From Mesostigma viride (lineage: Eukaryota > Streptophyta > Mesostigmatophyceae > Mesostigmatales > Mesostigmataceae), in contig RPFO01000359.1 in the NCBI GenBank assembly GCA_009746045.1, forward strand, positions 972,649 through 1,036,648: DNA of 64,000 bases, written 5' to 3'. The first letter of the stretch is position 1, and each line of letters opens with the position of its first letter. Shown one piece after another: positions 52,703 through 63,300 of the stretch. The position numbers and the translations under genes are program-made. A model generated the notes under the pieces. That model was given only the letters and a program-made list of their open reading frames with translations. It ran no database searches and was not told where the DNA came from.

Positions 52703-55672
52703 CTGTCTGAGGCAACCCCTACACACCTTAATTCACCCAAGGGGGAGGCCAGGTGCTCCAATGCAGATTTTATATCTGGGCAACAAGAGGGTGATCTCCA
52801 GGTTCATGGTGGCCCCAGGTCACCTGGAGAGGTACAGGTTCCTATGAAGACGTCCTTGACAGCTGGTGCAGCTGTAAGAATGTCTGACCCCATGCATCCT
52901 TGTGCTGGGCACGAGGGTGGACCTCTCATTTTGAGAGAAACCAATGTACAACCACAGAGGGGTGTGAAGGCCTCTGGTGGTATGCATGTGGTCCCTGCTG
53001 GCGGTCCAGGTGTTGGGCATGAGCAGGGTGACTCAGACTCTGAGTCAGAACAGGATGGAAGACAGCATGGTGATGCTGGACAACCTGACAGCACAGTCCT
53101 GACTGTGCCAGGGACTGCTTCCTCTGTGTACCAGGAGTTGGGTGCCCGAATCCACAACATGTTTGGGCATGCCACTTCTCTGTCAAACAACTTTGCCTTC
53201 CGTATGGGCAGGGCACCCCTTCTTAAGGCGTGTCAGCAAGCTGCCTCACGGTGTAAGTGCCAGTTGTCCTCCAACAAGCCCAGGAAATCACATGCCAAAG
53301 CTATACCTCAGAGCATTGGTGATCTGCAGTGTGATATCCAACACATCAGGGGCATGCAACTGTTGGTGTGCGTGGACAGGTACACAAAATACAAGGTGCT
53401 GGAGCATTTACCTTCTATGAAGAACAGGTACTTGCTGGCTGCCCTGCAGAATGTAAGAGCCAAGTTTCCTACCACAAGGATCCAGGTGGACATGCAGTTT
53501 CAGCATCTCAAGGGTGATCCCACCCTTCCTGAGTTGCTGGTTACACCTAGGGAGGCTCATGGGCAGCAGGGTGCTATAGAGAGGGCAATCCAGGAGGTCA
53601 AGAAATTGATTATCTCTGAAGACTGGGTACCCTTATCTGCACCTGCACTTGTCAGGAGTGCATGGCTGAGGAACGTGGAGCAGCAGCTGAACAGCAGGGT
53701 TAACTTCTACTATGATGGAGTTGCTGTCAGCCCAATGGGTCTATATCATGGCCTGTGCCCACCACATGTGCTGGAGGGCTGGAAACATGCTGCACATGTC
53801 ACCTTTGCCAAGCTGAGGGAGAAGGACCGGGGTTGGAAGATGCTGGAGCCACAAGTGGGTCAGAAGGTCCTAGCTTGGAAGGAACCTAGCCTTTATGGCA
53901 AACGTGGTAGCTGGAGTCCTGGGGTGGTTACCCAGGTTGATGAAGCTAGCCACGCATGCTTGGTCAGCATGGAGGACGAACCAAAGCATGTGCACCGGCT
54001 GAGTTGGTCATATGTCAAGCCTAACCTGATGAATGAGGGCAGTCAGGCACAAGGCTCACAGGACCTGCAGGATTTTCAGGTCCCAAGTGACATCACTGAT
54101 GCAACGACCACATCTGTTGCAGGGGAATCTGTCAGCCCTGGCCAGGTTGCAGAGGTACCTGTTGAACAGGCTGCAAGGTCAACAGCTGGGGAGTCAACTG
54201 TCAAGCCCAAGGCTCTAACCAAGCCCAGGGGGACAAGTTTGGCTGGATTAATTGGGGCTCTGCAAAGGGCCAAGAAGCAGCCCAAGGTAGCCAAGCTCAG
54301 GTGGCATGGCAATCTGGGGCTGGACACTGCCTTAGAGGTAGACACTAATTCTCAGGTTTCCATCATTGGGACCAGAGCTGCAGCAGGGTACAGCATGACT
54401 GAACCCAGCTATCAGTTTGTGTCTGACTTCAGTGGCGGGGTACACGTGAAGGTACTGGGTGAGGTATCCATTCCTATCCTTGGACAGGACACTGCTTTTT
54501 GTGTCTTGGAGGGCTATCAGGGACCTGCTCTTCTGGGGCAGAATTTCCTATGCCAGGATGGGGTAGTGATCACGTCCTCTCTCCTGACTAAGGAAGGGGC
54601 TGGTCAGGTCCCACTGATTAATTTCAGGACCACTCACCTATCACGTGCAGTAACCAGGACGGTTAAGCGTGTGCAAGTGTGCCAGGGGCAGGAGCCCTTG
54701 GTTGATGACCTCATATTGCCAGCTGCTAGTCATCCAAGCAGTTTGGGCATTGGTCCTCACTCACTTGCTGGACACAGCCCTATAAACTACCAAGGCCTGG
54801 TGAAGCTCATGTCCTCTCCCATTATGTGTCCCCAGGTCACACTGGGTCTGATTAAATCTGGGGAGGACTGGATCTCCAAGAAATGCGTGGAACCTGTCAA
54901 TGACCTGCCTCCTGCACGACGTCTACTCAAGCTCAAGTTTGTCATCAAGATGAAGGAGGTGGACGGGGTCAAGGTACCACACGTCAGGCCAGTACTGAAT
55001 GAGTTCAAGGGTACTGGTGAGTGCACCGCTGAGGAGTTGTATACCCCTGGCATGCTGCATGACACTTGGAGGCTGCTGCTGTGTGTATTTCTAGGCCTTC
55101 TCAACAAGGGCTTGGACTATGGCTCAGTGGTGGTAGACTTCAAGAGGGCATTTCTGGAGGGGGATGCAGATGTGGCACAGGAAAAGTGGGAGGGCAAGAC
55201 GCCTTTCTATGTCAGGGTGCCTGCTGTATGGAAAAGGGACATTCACACTGAGTTCCTTAAAATCCTCAAGGGCCTGGAGGGCCTGAGGTCAAGTCCAATA
55301 ATCTGGAGGGAGACTCTCAACCGTTTCCTGAAGGAGCATTGCAACTTGAAGGTTTCTCCTGTAGACCCCTGTCTGTTTCTGGGGCAATGGGAAGGCCTAC
55401 CAGTGTATGCTTCGCTGCACGGGGATGACCTACATCTGATAGCTCCCACGTCGTGGCTTAAGGAGCTGATCTCCATCATTAAGTCCAAGTTTCCTCTGGG
55501 TAGGGAGCAATGGCAGGTGGAGAATGAGCCTCTCCTGTTTGTGGGCATGGAGGCCACACTGGTGAAGAAGGGGGGGAGTGGCGTATGCTGCTGGTGGGGG
55601 GCAACGATTATCAAGAGACCCTCATTAGCAAGCTTCCTCCAGTCATCACACAGGCACTGTGTCCCATGGTGA
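52703..55672 (+). CDS. Copia pol, part 1: integrase, protease, reverse transcriptase
   Basis: The frame is open directly after the gag TGA; the first ATG is 52844. Counting from that ATG: a zinc-binding block near residues 103-140 (IHNMFGHA, CQQAASRCKC); integrase with D164 (LQCDIQ), D216 (IQVDMQF) and E246 (QGAIERA); a retropepsin-like segment near 490-570 with LEVDTNSQVSIIG, D500, and PALLGQNFL; then Copia reverse transcriptase with VVVDFKRAFLEGD, GLEGLRSSPIIW and SLHGDDLHLIA (HGDD near 55418-55429). The protease triad reads D-T-N instead of D-T-G. No D-S/T-G occurs before the integrase. The frame is lost at a G7 run (55570-55576). Confidence 0.85.
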   Translation: MSEATPTHLNSPKGEARCSNADFISGQQEGDLQVHGGPRSPGEVQVPMKTSLTAGAAVRMSDPMHPCAGHEGGPLILRETNVQPQRGVKASGGMHVVPAGGPGVGHEQGDSDSESEQDGRQHGDAGQPDSTVLTVPGTASSVYQELGARIHNMFGHATSLSNNFAFRMGRAPLLKACQQAASRCKCQLSSNKPRKSHAKAIPQSIGDLQCDIQHIRGMQLLVCVDRYTKYKVLEHLPSMKNRYLLAALQNVRAKFPTTRIQVDMQFQHLKGDPTLPELLVTPREAHGQQGAIERAIQEVKKLIISEDWVPLSAPALVRSAWLRNVEQQLNSRVNFYYDGVAVSPMGLYHGLCPPHVLEGWKHAAHVTFAKLREKDRGWKMLEPQVGQKVLAWKEPSLYGKRGSWSPGVVTQVDEASHACLVSMEDEPKHVHRLSWSYVKPNLMNEGSQAQGSQDLQDFQVPSDITDATTTSVAGESVSPGQVAEVPVEQAARSTAGESTVKPKALTKPRGTSLAGLIGALQRAKKQPKVAKLRWHGNLGLDTALEVDTNSQVSIIGTRAAAGYSMTEPSYQFVSDFSGGVHVKVLGEVSIPILGQDTAFCVLEGYQGPALLGQNFLCQDGVVITSSLLTKEGAGQVPLINFRTTHLSRAVTRTVKRVQVCQGQEPLVDDLILPAASHPSSLGIGPHSLAGHSPINYQGLVKLMSSPIMCPQVTLGLIKSGEDWISKKCVEPVNDLPPARRLLKLKFVIKMKEVDGVKVPHVRPVLNEFKGTGECTAEELYTPGMLHDTWRLLLCVFLGLLNKGLDYGSVVVDFKRAFLEGDADVAQEKWEGKTPFYVRVPAVWKRDIHTEFLKILKGLEGLRSSPIIWRETLNRFLKEHCNLKVSPVDPCLFLGQWEGLPVYASLHGDDLHLIAPTSWLKELISIIKSKFPLGREQWQVENEPLLFVGMEATLVKKGGSGVCCWWGATIIKRPSLASFLQSSHRHCVPW

Positions 55673-56328
55673 GGGGCATGGTTGCTTGGGTGGCAGGCAT
55701 TTCCAGGCCAGACCTTATGGTCATAGCCAGGTTGCCTGATGACATGCTGACAGAGCTAGGGTCTGCCAAGGTGGCTGATCAGGTCAGGGCTTCGTCTGGC
55801 ATTCTGTTGTCTGCAGTGGATTTATCACAACCCATTTGCATGGAGCTGTATGTGGATAGCTCAATGGACAGCAGGCAGGTCTCCAAGGTCAGGGGCAGGG
55901 CTGCAGGGCTCTTTGTGCTCAGACAGGAAGGCCTGGGGAGTTTGGTGAGCTGGTTCAGTCGCCTGCACAAACGGGTGGCTGTCAGTAGTGATGTGGCAGA
56001 ATGCAGGGCTATTTGTGAAGGCATTCACACAAGCCTTTATCTGAAGGAGTTGCTTCATCAGATGACTTCTAACACTCCTTGGCCACTTCAGGTTACCACT
56101 CTTCTAAAAACAGACTCCATGGGGATGGTGCAGTTTGTGCACAGGCAGATGGCCAGAAGTAGGGACTTGGATTATCTCCTTCTTAAGGAATTGTCCTCCT
56201 TGGCCAATATTGAGCATATCCCTGGGGTTGACAATCCTGCTGATGCTTTGACCAAGCTAGTGCAGAAGGCAGCAGTGCAATACAAGGTTCTTCAGTCTCT
56301 GATGGACCCATCTCAGCAAGCTGTCTAA
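55570..56328 (+). CDS. Copia pol, part 2: end of reverse transcriptase and RNase H (frameshifted)
   Basis: Continues pol after a one-base frame change at G7 (EWRMLLVGGNDY). It contains the end of the reverse transcriptase and Copia RNase H: ELYVDSSMDSR, LVSWFSRLHKRVAVSS with E in DVAECRAI, LKTDSMGMVQ and IPGVDNPADALTK. Stop at 56326-56328. Since the LTRs are nearly identical, the frame change is more likely a sequencing error or recoding than old decay. Confidence 0.85.
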   Translation, partial: GGEWRMLLVGGNDYQETLISKLPPVITQALCPMVRGMVAWVAGISRPDLMVIARLPDDMLTELGSAKVADQVRASSGILLSAVDLSQPICMELYVDSSMDSRQVSKVRGRAAGLFVLRQEGLGSLVSWFSRLHKRVAVSSDVAECRAICEGIHTSLYLKELLHQMTSNTPWPLQVTTLLKTDSMGMVQFVHRQMARSRDLDYLLLKELSSLANIEHIPGVDNPADALTKLVQKAAVQYKVLQSLMDPSQQAV

Positions 56329-57279
56329 GCTGGTGCCTGGTTATAGGGCATTGGAGAGCAGATTGTGTGGTAGTGTCAGCATTGTGACTGGCATAATACC
56401 TGTATTTTAGTCTGTACTAAGGCTCATGGACCATGGTACACTCACTCTGATTTTAATCAGGATACAGCCAGGTTTTGGCTGGGGTTCATGCTGTTGACTA
56501 CACAAGGTTGACAGGTCCATTACAGACCATGTATTCTATTTAAAAAGAAATGTATATTTGTACATACCTCTCACAATGGTCTGGGAACCTTTATTCTGGG
56601 GTTTATAGGGCGGGGTTCGATTCCCTGGTATTATGTTTCTACAAGCTGGCCTGCTCAGGTGTTTTACCTGTTCAGACTTCCCTAGTTCCCCAGGGCAGGA
56701 TTTAATTGTTGCCTATGTGTTTCATTTTGTCATTTGTTTGCTGTGGCAATTTATCATCTGACAAGTAGACGGGCGCCATAAGACGGGCGCCAATACTAAC
56801 CTGTTGAGAGTATGACGGGGAAACTATTGTAATACGTCTTACTTTGTCAAGTGGTATTTCAATTGTCATGGATTTATTGTGCTTATATTAGATATGTACT
56901 GGGTTTTATGGGATTAGTATCTGGGATTAATGTAACTCACCGCCAGAAGGTCATTGTACTGGAGGCTCTACCGAGGTGATGGGATTAATTCCTGGAGAAG
57001 ACCTCATAGAATTAACCTGTATGTATTTAATTTTGTGTGTTTCTAATATCTGGTGGTACTCTGTAATGCCACTTCCATAGGTTTTTATCCATTTCTCATG
57101 AAATGGTTTTCCCTGTGGCAGATCTGTTTCTTTTCCAGTTCCTTAAAAGAAAGGGCTGGGGGAATGGCATTGGCCATTAAAGACATCTGTTCAAGCTTCA
57201 AGCTGGAGTGAAGGACATTTCAAGCTACTTCAAGGGTCCCTGGCAGGGGATGTGATCCCTAAAGAAAAGAAGGGATTGG
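56329..57279 (+). other. Copia 3' untranslated region with polypurine tract
   Basis: About 950 non-coding bases. AAAGAAAAGAAGGGA at 57261-57275, just before the 3' LTR, is the likely plus-strand primer. A B-box-like GGTTCGATTCC occurs near 56614 without the rest of a tRNA. Confidence 0.7.
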
Positions 57280-57895
57280 AGTTAACGTAAAGGATTTACG
57301 TTAGATGGATAGAGATTGTTACGCTCTTTCCAACGGCACCTTGAACGCCTCATTTGGTTAAGGAACGTAAAAGTTATGACGTTTCCTAGGCTGTGCCGAC
57401 AGTACCCGGCGCGCCACTGTGGGCGCGTACGGACACAGGATGTACAAGTGTCACTTTGATAGTCCGCAGGACGTTGACAGGACTTGTACAGGACTTGATG
57501 GTCAATTGATAGGTAGGCGCACTGTAGCGCGCCAGGACCTATGAGACAATTGATGCTGACTAGTGTACGGATAGGTCCACAGGACTAGCCGTATGGACAA
57601 TTGATAGATCTGCGCGCCAAAGGCGTGCCAGAGTCTGTGTAATCAATTGATTGACAGTTCAGCTGTGACAGTGCAGCTGAATACTTGGACGCGTCCCTAG
57701 CAAGCTATATGTGTGACTTGGTCGCACCGGGACGCTAGCTCTTGCGTGCACGCTCCCTTGGCATAACGACCCTGTCGTCTGTGCTACGTGCAGTCTCGGA
57801 CTTGACGTGACTTACGTCTGTGTTTGCTCATTATAATAAAGGCAACTTTCCTGCAAGAGCCATGGATTCCCTCGGTGGTAAACTCTCATTCAACT
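57280..57895 (+). repeat. Copia 3' LTR (616 bp)
   Basis: Same length and sequence as the 5' LTR apart from one base. Preceded by a polypurine tract. Confidence 0.93.
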
Positions 57896-57900
57896 CAAGC

Positions 57901-58399
57901 AGAAGGATAACTTGGGCCCGCAAACCAAGAAGCAATGCCTAGAGCTGGCCAGAAAACCACTTGTCTCCCTATGTGCAGGGAAAAGCATCCCGTTATCAAG
58001 CCCACCATGTTTAGAGACAATACCAAACGCTACTTCACTGGTTTCGTTGAAGCCTCAGCTAATAGCAATCAAATCTGGTCCAAAATCTGCGTGACATAGT
58101 GGTATTCCCCAACCATCACAAGCGAACGCATACAAGCACTAAAGCAACAAAACGACAAGCAAAAACCATCGATTACATGTCTACAACTAGTTTATAAACG
58201 ATAGGACGACTTGGTACGGTAATGTATAAACGCTAACATGTTAATACGTACCAGGTCGAAACCGCAGATTACCTGCTGTGCGGCCGGGAGCCATCACTCC
58301 CACCTCACGGACATAGCCTCGAACCTTTCCTGGCCGTCATCGCTAATAAAACATGTCAAGAATAACGTAACAAGTCTATCCACGCGCAAATATATGGAC
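57901..58399. other. Channel intron 12 between retrotransposons, with dispersed repeat copy 2
   Basis: 58257-58400 resembles 16820-16975 (words CGCAGATTA, AACCTTTCCTGGCC, CATGTCAAGAATAACGTAAC). Rest shows nothing. Confidence 0.5.
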
Positions 58400-58596
58400 A
58401 TCCATTTCTGGCCTTGCCTTGCTTTGCATGCATCACCACAAAACATCAAATTTATTACAATATGTGTGCTAGCTCTATACGGTGGAATAACACAGACATG
58501 TCTACCAGATGGCAACACGGCCATCTGTATGCTAGGGTGAGCACACTATGTGAATGTGCAGGGCCAGCCCACAGCAGCTGTGCCCCTGCTCTACCC
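58400..58596 (-). repeat. DIRS-2 direct repeat, B2-like (197 bp)
   Basis: Starts ATCCATTTCTGGCCTTGCCT. One mismatch to 58828-59024. Confidence 0.88.
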
Positions 58597-58827
58597 CTTT
58601 TGCCAGGGTGGGTGGGTGGGAGGCAAAAGAAACAACCTGCTTCCCTAGAATGGAAGCCCACCCTTTATAGCAACCACCTCTCCAGCCAACCCCTACCTGG
58701 GTGGCTGGGGTACGGGTGCCAGCACAAAAAATATTTTTTCTAAAATTATTTTTTCTTTTGGTGCTATACGGCGTTGCATTCTCCGCTCAGCAGGTTAGTC
58801 ATAGATAAAATGAGCATAGCTCACCAA

Positions 58828-59024
58828 ATCCATTTCTGGCCTTGCCTTGCTTTGCATGCATCACCACAAAACATCAAATTTATTACAATATGTGTGCTAG
58901 CTCTATACGGTGGAATAACACAGACATGTCTACCAGATGGCAACACGGCCATCTGTATGCTAGGGTGAGCACACTATGTGAATGTGCAGGGCCAGCCCTC
59001 AGCAGCTGTGCCCCTGCTCTACCC
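58828..59024 (-). repeat. DIRS-2 direct repeat, B1-like (197 bp)
   Basis: Second copy, 428 bases to the right of the first, nearer the recombinase gene. Confidence 0.88.
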
Positions 59025-59220
59025 ACATCTCCTTACATGGCTAACAGCCGAAAAATACGTAGGACATGCAAAAAAGAAAACTTAAACTACCTAGCTATGG
59101 GGGTACTTTGTCCCAACCCAGGTTCACCCTCGGGTTAGTTAAACCATTTCCCCCCTGACCTCCCACACAAGGGTGAGGTCAGTTGATAGCTAAAAGACGA
59201 GAGATAAAAACAGGAGGACG

Positions 59221-60494
59221 TCAAAGCTCGACGCCACCAAAGTGGCGCCGGAAAGCCGCTGGGTCAAAACCCAGGGCCTGAGCCCAGAGGGCGGGTGGGA
59301 TGTCGCGCCCCAGGAGGCTGCGGTGGAGGCCAATGTAGCGCGTGACCGAGAGGGCCGAAGCCCACCGGCCGCGCAGCTGGATGGCCTCCGGCGACTCGCC
59401 CGCGATGGCGTCGTGCGTCGCCCCCCCATGCCGGAGGCTGTGAAAAGAAAACATCCCTGGGATGCCCATGCGGGCCTGCACAGCCTCCCACTGCTGCCTA
59501 GCCTGGCTGTACGTTAAGCCTCGAAAGAGGAGTGCATCCGGGGGCTGGCCAGCCGTCAGACGTCGCAGGAGCCACAAAGAAAGTGGATCCCGGACGAGGA
59601 CGTGCTGGGCCGCCCCCTGCGCAGTTTTGGGGTTGCGCAGCACAAGGGCACCGACCATGGGCCCTGGCTCGAGAAGGGGGTGGCCGGGATGAGCCACATC
59701 CCGAACCCGCAGCCCTAGCGCCTCGCTAATGCGTAAATACTGCTGGAAAGCAATAATAATCAACGCACTCAAATGCACCTGTCGACGTGAAACTAGCAAC
59801 AGGGCAGTGAAATAGCAAAGGCGCCAGGGCATAGGCGGAGGGCTGACAGCCGGAACAAGCCCGGCTGCCAACCTGCTAGCAGCCGGTCCGCCAGTACCCA
59901 ATTCCGAACAATGTCGGGGTAGTACAGGTGCAGACAGGCCTTGGCATGCTGGCATAAGGTACGCCCCCGCCCGCCTCTGGCATGGTAGACAGCAGAAATC
60001 CACTCACAGAAAATGGCTTCCACGTCAGCTGGGTCGACAGGGCCAGGTGGCGCCCACGCCACGTAGACAGCCGCCGCACGCCGGTACGCTGGCAAGGTAG
60101 ACACAGGGTTGACTGTGCCCTCCAAAAGTGCCAAGTCCCGAGGGCGTCGCGCCCCCTCAGGCCCAGGGTTGGGATGCACGTCACCACACCGGGTCAAGTC
60201 AGGAACCCAAGCGCCACGCCGACTGGCCTTGTCAGCTGGGTTGTGGTCGGTAGCCACCCAGACCCAGTGGCTCTGCATGTCGCCAGCCAGTGACAGAGCG
60301 CAGTAGCGTCGAACCAGCTGGTTGAGGCGGTAGGAAGACGACCGCCCTCTGACAAACGCCCCCACCACAGCACTGGAGTCTACGAGCCGGACGACTCGCT
60401 TACCCCGACACGCCTTGGTCCGGCACGACCACTCGACCCCCTGTGTCGCAGCAATCGCCTCCTTGACGTTGATGTGGTTAGGCTGCCCCGCCAC
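59221..60494 (-). pseudogene. DIRS-2 RNase H end, 2A-like site and tyrosine recombinase (frameshifted)
   Basis: One frame (60494-59793) gives INVKEA, RLVDSSAVVG, DHNPADKASR, then CGDVHPNPGPEG and the start of the recombinase. Another (about 59870-59221) gives the catalytic part: Arg in FQQYLRISEAL, His-x-x-Arg in FHSLRHGGATH, Trp in RGRWASA and Tyr in VTRYIGLH. All catalytic residues are intact, but the reading frame is broken near 59830-59900. Confidence 0.82.
60159..60182 (-). other. 2A-like peptide motif in DIRS-2 pol (DVHPNPGP)
   Basis: GDVHPNPGP lies between RNase H and recombinase. It is closer to the 2A consensus D-V-E-x-N-P-G-P than the DIRS-1 copy, differing only in His for Glu. Confidence 0.65.
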
Positions 60495-61919
60495 CGGTAG
60501 GACAGTGCCGTACGCCAGTGGCCACTATCCAGCAGGCTGTAGTCCCCCTCCTCCATGCGCTCCAGGTCCCAGTCCTCCCCAGACGTTAAAGCTGTCGTCC
60601 GCCACCCCCGCGCTTCGCGCCGGGTCGCCAGCCGGGCACAATCGGCCCCAGGCAGGTCCCTGTAGACCAACCCACCGCCGGAGCCGCTCGCATCACTTGC
60701 GACGACCCGGTCAGAAAGGGGCCGGGCCCTGGCCGCCCTCAAAAAGGGGGCCAGGTCGATCGCCGCCTGAAGCTCCTGGCGGGCCCCCGCAGGGAGGCGC
60801 CAGCGGCGCCCAGGCAGGGAGGCATTCATGGCTGCTAGCAGCCGGTACGTCTCAGACCACACCGAAAGCATGGGGCGGCACAGCAGATGCATCCACACCC
60901 ACTTCCCAAGCACAGAACTAAGTTCGCGGTAGTATGTAAACCCGCGATCTAAGATTCTATGAGTAGCGGCGATAACTGCCACCACACGCTCAGGAACAGG
61001 CACCACGTCACCATCCCTTTGGTGAATGACCCCCACCGCCTGCACACCAGTCTGCTCTGCTGTCGCCCGTACCACCTTGTCAGACTTCTGCACCAGCCCA
61101 ACAGCGGCGTAGGCAGCCTGAACACGATCTAGCTGCTGATTTACCCCATCCACCGACGCACAGTGCGTGAAATGGAGGTCATCGATCGTCACAGCATGCA
61201 TACCTTCCAGATCCTGCCGAGATTCGAAGAACGGCGAGGGCTCCAAGGGCGCAGCAGGGTCCTCCTCCAGCCTCAGCCGGACGGTCTCCCCCGCCTCGTT
61301 GGCCTCCGCCACCACCTGGGATCAGCGCGGACATGTTGATGCTCAGCCCACGACTAGCCTCCAACGGCGGCTTGGGGCCACAGCGGTACAACACAGACTG
61401 ATGCACACACTGGGCCACCGCGACGGCCAGCTTGTTGCCCATTGGCCAGCACAACATCCACGGCCACACCTTCCGACGAGCCCCACTCAGGCCCACCAGA
61501 TCCGACCACACCGGCATCCACGCACAGTACCGCCGCATCCAAACTGGCAGGCGGAGTCTGTTGTAGTACGAATCCAAATCTGATACGCCCCCAAAAACAT
61601 CCTCCCCAGCGCGCGTGGGCAAATCGCAAATCACGCCAAGGTGTGGTAAAAAAGCGGGCATAGGATCTGGTAGTGGCATGTTGCCACGCCGGTTGTCCAC
61701 AATCAGCCGTATACGGCCGTCGGGCTTTCCGACCCCAAAAGTACCGTTCACCATAGGCGGCTCCTCCTCAAAAAATCCACCCAAAATCCCCCTCTCCACA
61801 CACACCGTGCAAACCCGCGCGAACTCCTCCATGCTACACCCCCGCGAGATCCGCATCGACTTCTGCAAGATCCGCTCTGCTGGGCTCAGCGTCCGTACCA
61901 TCCTACTCTCATCATTCAA
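60478..61919 (-). pseudogene. DIRS-2 reverse transcriptase and RNase H start (frameshifted)
   Basis: Frame 61919 to about 61317 holds GRIRLIVDNRRGNMPLP, GVSDLDSYYNRLRLP and KVWPWMLCWPMGNKLAV. A second frame (from about 61315) holds the catalytic MHAVTIDDLHFTH near 61180 and RNase H VVASDASGSGGG. The two join near 61317, and a further break near 60490 leads to the next segment. Domain order and motifs match DIRS-1. Confidence 0.82.
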
Positions 61920-62351
61920 AATTGCTCCCCAAGAGGGGGTAGTAAGTTCAGCACATCCACTTGGCCACCTTCCCCCGGACCAGGCAAAGCCAAGCGTGCG
62001 GTCACTAACGGTTCGTAAGGGGCTCCTTCAGCATATTCACCCCCATCCACTACAGATCCTGCCATTGCCGCTACGGAACCACCGTTCCGGCGGACAAAGG
62101 ACCTGCAAGCATCATCGATCCCATCTAGGGCCGCCTGCTGCAGAGGCCCGGGCACACGGGCTGAATCTACAGCAGGCGGGTCTCGCCCCCCCCCCCCATC
62201 CAGTTTAACGCCCTAACCGTCTGACAGGCTAGTGTGCGAGCATTAAAAGCCCGACTCATCCTATCGCGCCTACGGCCTGAGCGTACCTGCTGCCACCAGT
62301 CACGAGGTGGCAGGGGTGCTGGAAGAGGTAGTGGAAGAAGGCACCGCTCCC

Positions 62352-63300
62352 TCACTTGTTGTTGTTGGACGGGCCGCCCTGCCCCTTCTTGCCGGGACCC
62401 TGCTCCAGCTTGTGCTGCAGCTTCCCCATGCTCATCGCCGCCCGCACCGCCGGAGACGCCAGCATTGCTCCACCCTCCTGGAATGGCAGCATTGCCGACG
62501 GCGTCCCCTTCCACCCCGTCGACCCCACATCCACCAGCTGGCATGCCGTGATCAGCTTTGCCAGGTACTCGGCTGCTGCCGGCTCCAGAATTACTTCGGA
62601 GCGTGGCGTGGCCCAGTAGCCAAATTCTGTCACCATCGTGTCCAGAATTCCTGCCATCTGCAGGAGCAGCATCCGCCTCTCCCCGCTGGCTGAGCTGCCG
62701 TGCATCGTCAGCATTAACGATGCACGGATGGACTTCCCCCCCACGCTCTCCGCGTAGTCCAGCATTCCCGGCAGCACCGCCTCCAGCATGTTGCTCACCA
62801 GCACCGGCACTGCATGCCCACTCAGCGCCACCCCCTTCGTGCGCGCCAGCCTGCCAGCAGTCGTCGCTGCGGCTGGGCTTGCAGCTGCTGGAGTCTTTGC
62901 CTGGTCCAGCAGCTTCGACATGGCCGATATCAGGTCGCCAATATCTCCGCCAGTGCGGGCGTTGCCCGGCCGGGATGGAAGCCCTCCAGCTGGCGTTGCA
63001 TAGCCCGTCTCGGTCCCCAGCAGCCGACCTATGTTTCGGTCCAGGTCCGCCACAGCCTGGTCGATCGCCCCAGGAGCGCCATCGTCCTCCCCAGCGCCCG
63101 CTCCACCATGCCCCGCCCCTCCGCTTCCACCTGCCGAAGGGGGAACACCCCCCGTTCCCACCCCACCTGCTGACACTGGTGGATCCGGCTCCGCAATAGC
63201 CTCCCCCAGTTGCGCTGCTAGCACATGCATCGGCCAGGGCCTCCTCCCCATCCCAGTCGCTGACAAACCCCCTTTCCTCCAGTACGTCCATGACGTTCTT
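62352..63300 (-). pseudogene. DIRS-2 gag-like protein (frameshift near its N-terminus)
   Basis: The main frame gives about 300 residues ending at 62352 with a Gly/Ala-rich first third, then TKGVALSGHAVPVLVSN and a helical C-terminal domain ending KLEQGPGKKGQGG. It resembles the DIRS-1 gag C-terminal half. The natural start (MDVLEERGFVSDWDGEEALA, ATG near 63291) is in another frame, joining near 63240. Confidence 0.65.

Larger units (their letters stand above)
50041..57900 (+). mobile_element. Copia-type LTR retrotransposon, young insertion
   Basis: Two 616-bp LTRs flank a 6.6-kb interior. Including the 5-bp target duplication CAAGC (50041-50045, 57896-57900) the unit is 7860 bp. Reverse transcriptase and RNase H are of the Copia type, but the domain order in pol is integrase, protease, reverse transcriptase, RNase H. 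The LTRs differ at only one position that I could find (50522 T versus 57756 C), so insertion was recent. It lies in sense orientation in channel intron 12. Confidence 0.92.

Noticed and set aside
56600-56640. tRNA from GGTTCGATTCC in the Copia 3' region
   Set aside because: Only the B-box-like word; no cloverleaf around it.
62167-63291. 374-codon frame overlapping DIRS-2 gag
   Set aside because: Only its first 15-25 codons look natural; the rest is a Gly/Arg/Trp-rich shadow. The similarity to DIRS-1 gag is in the other frame.
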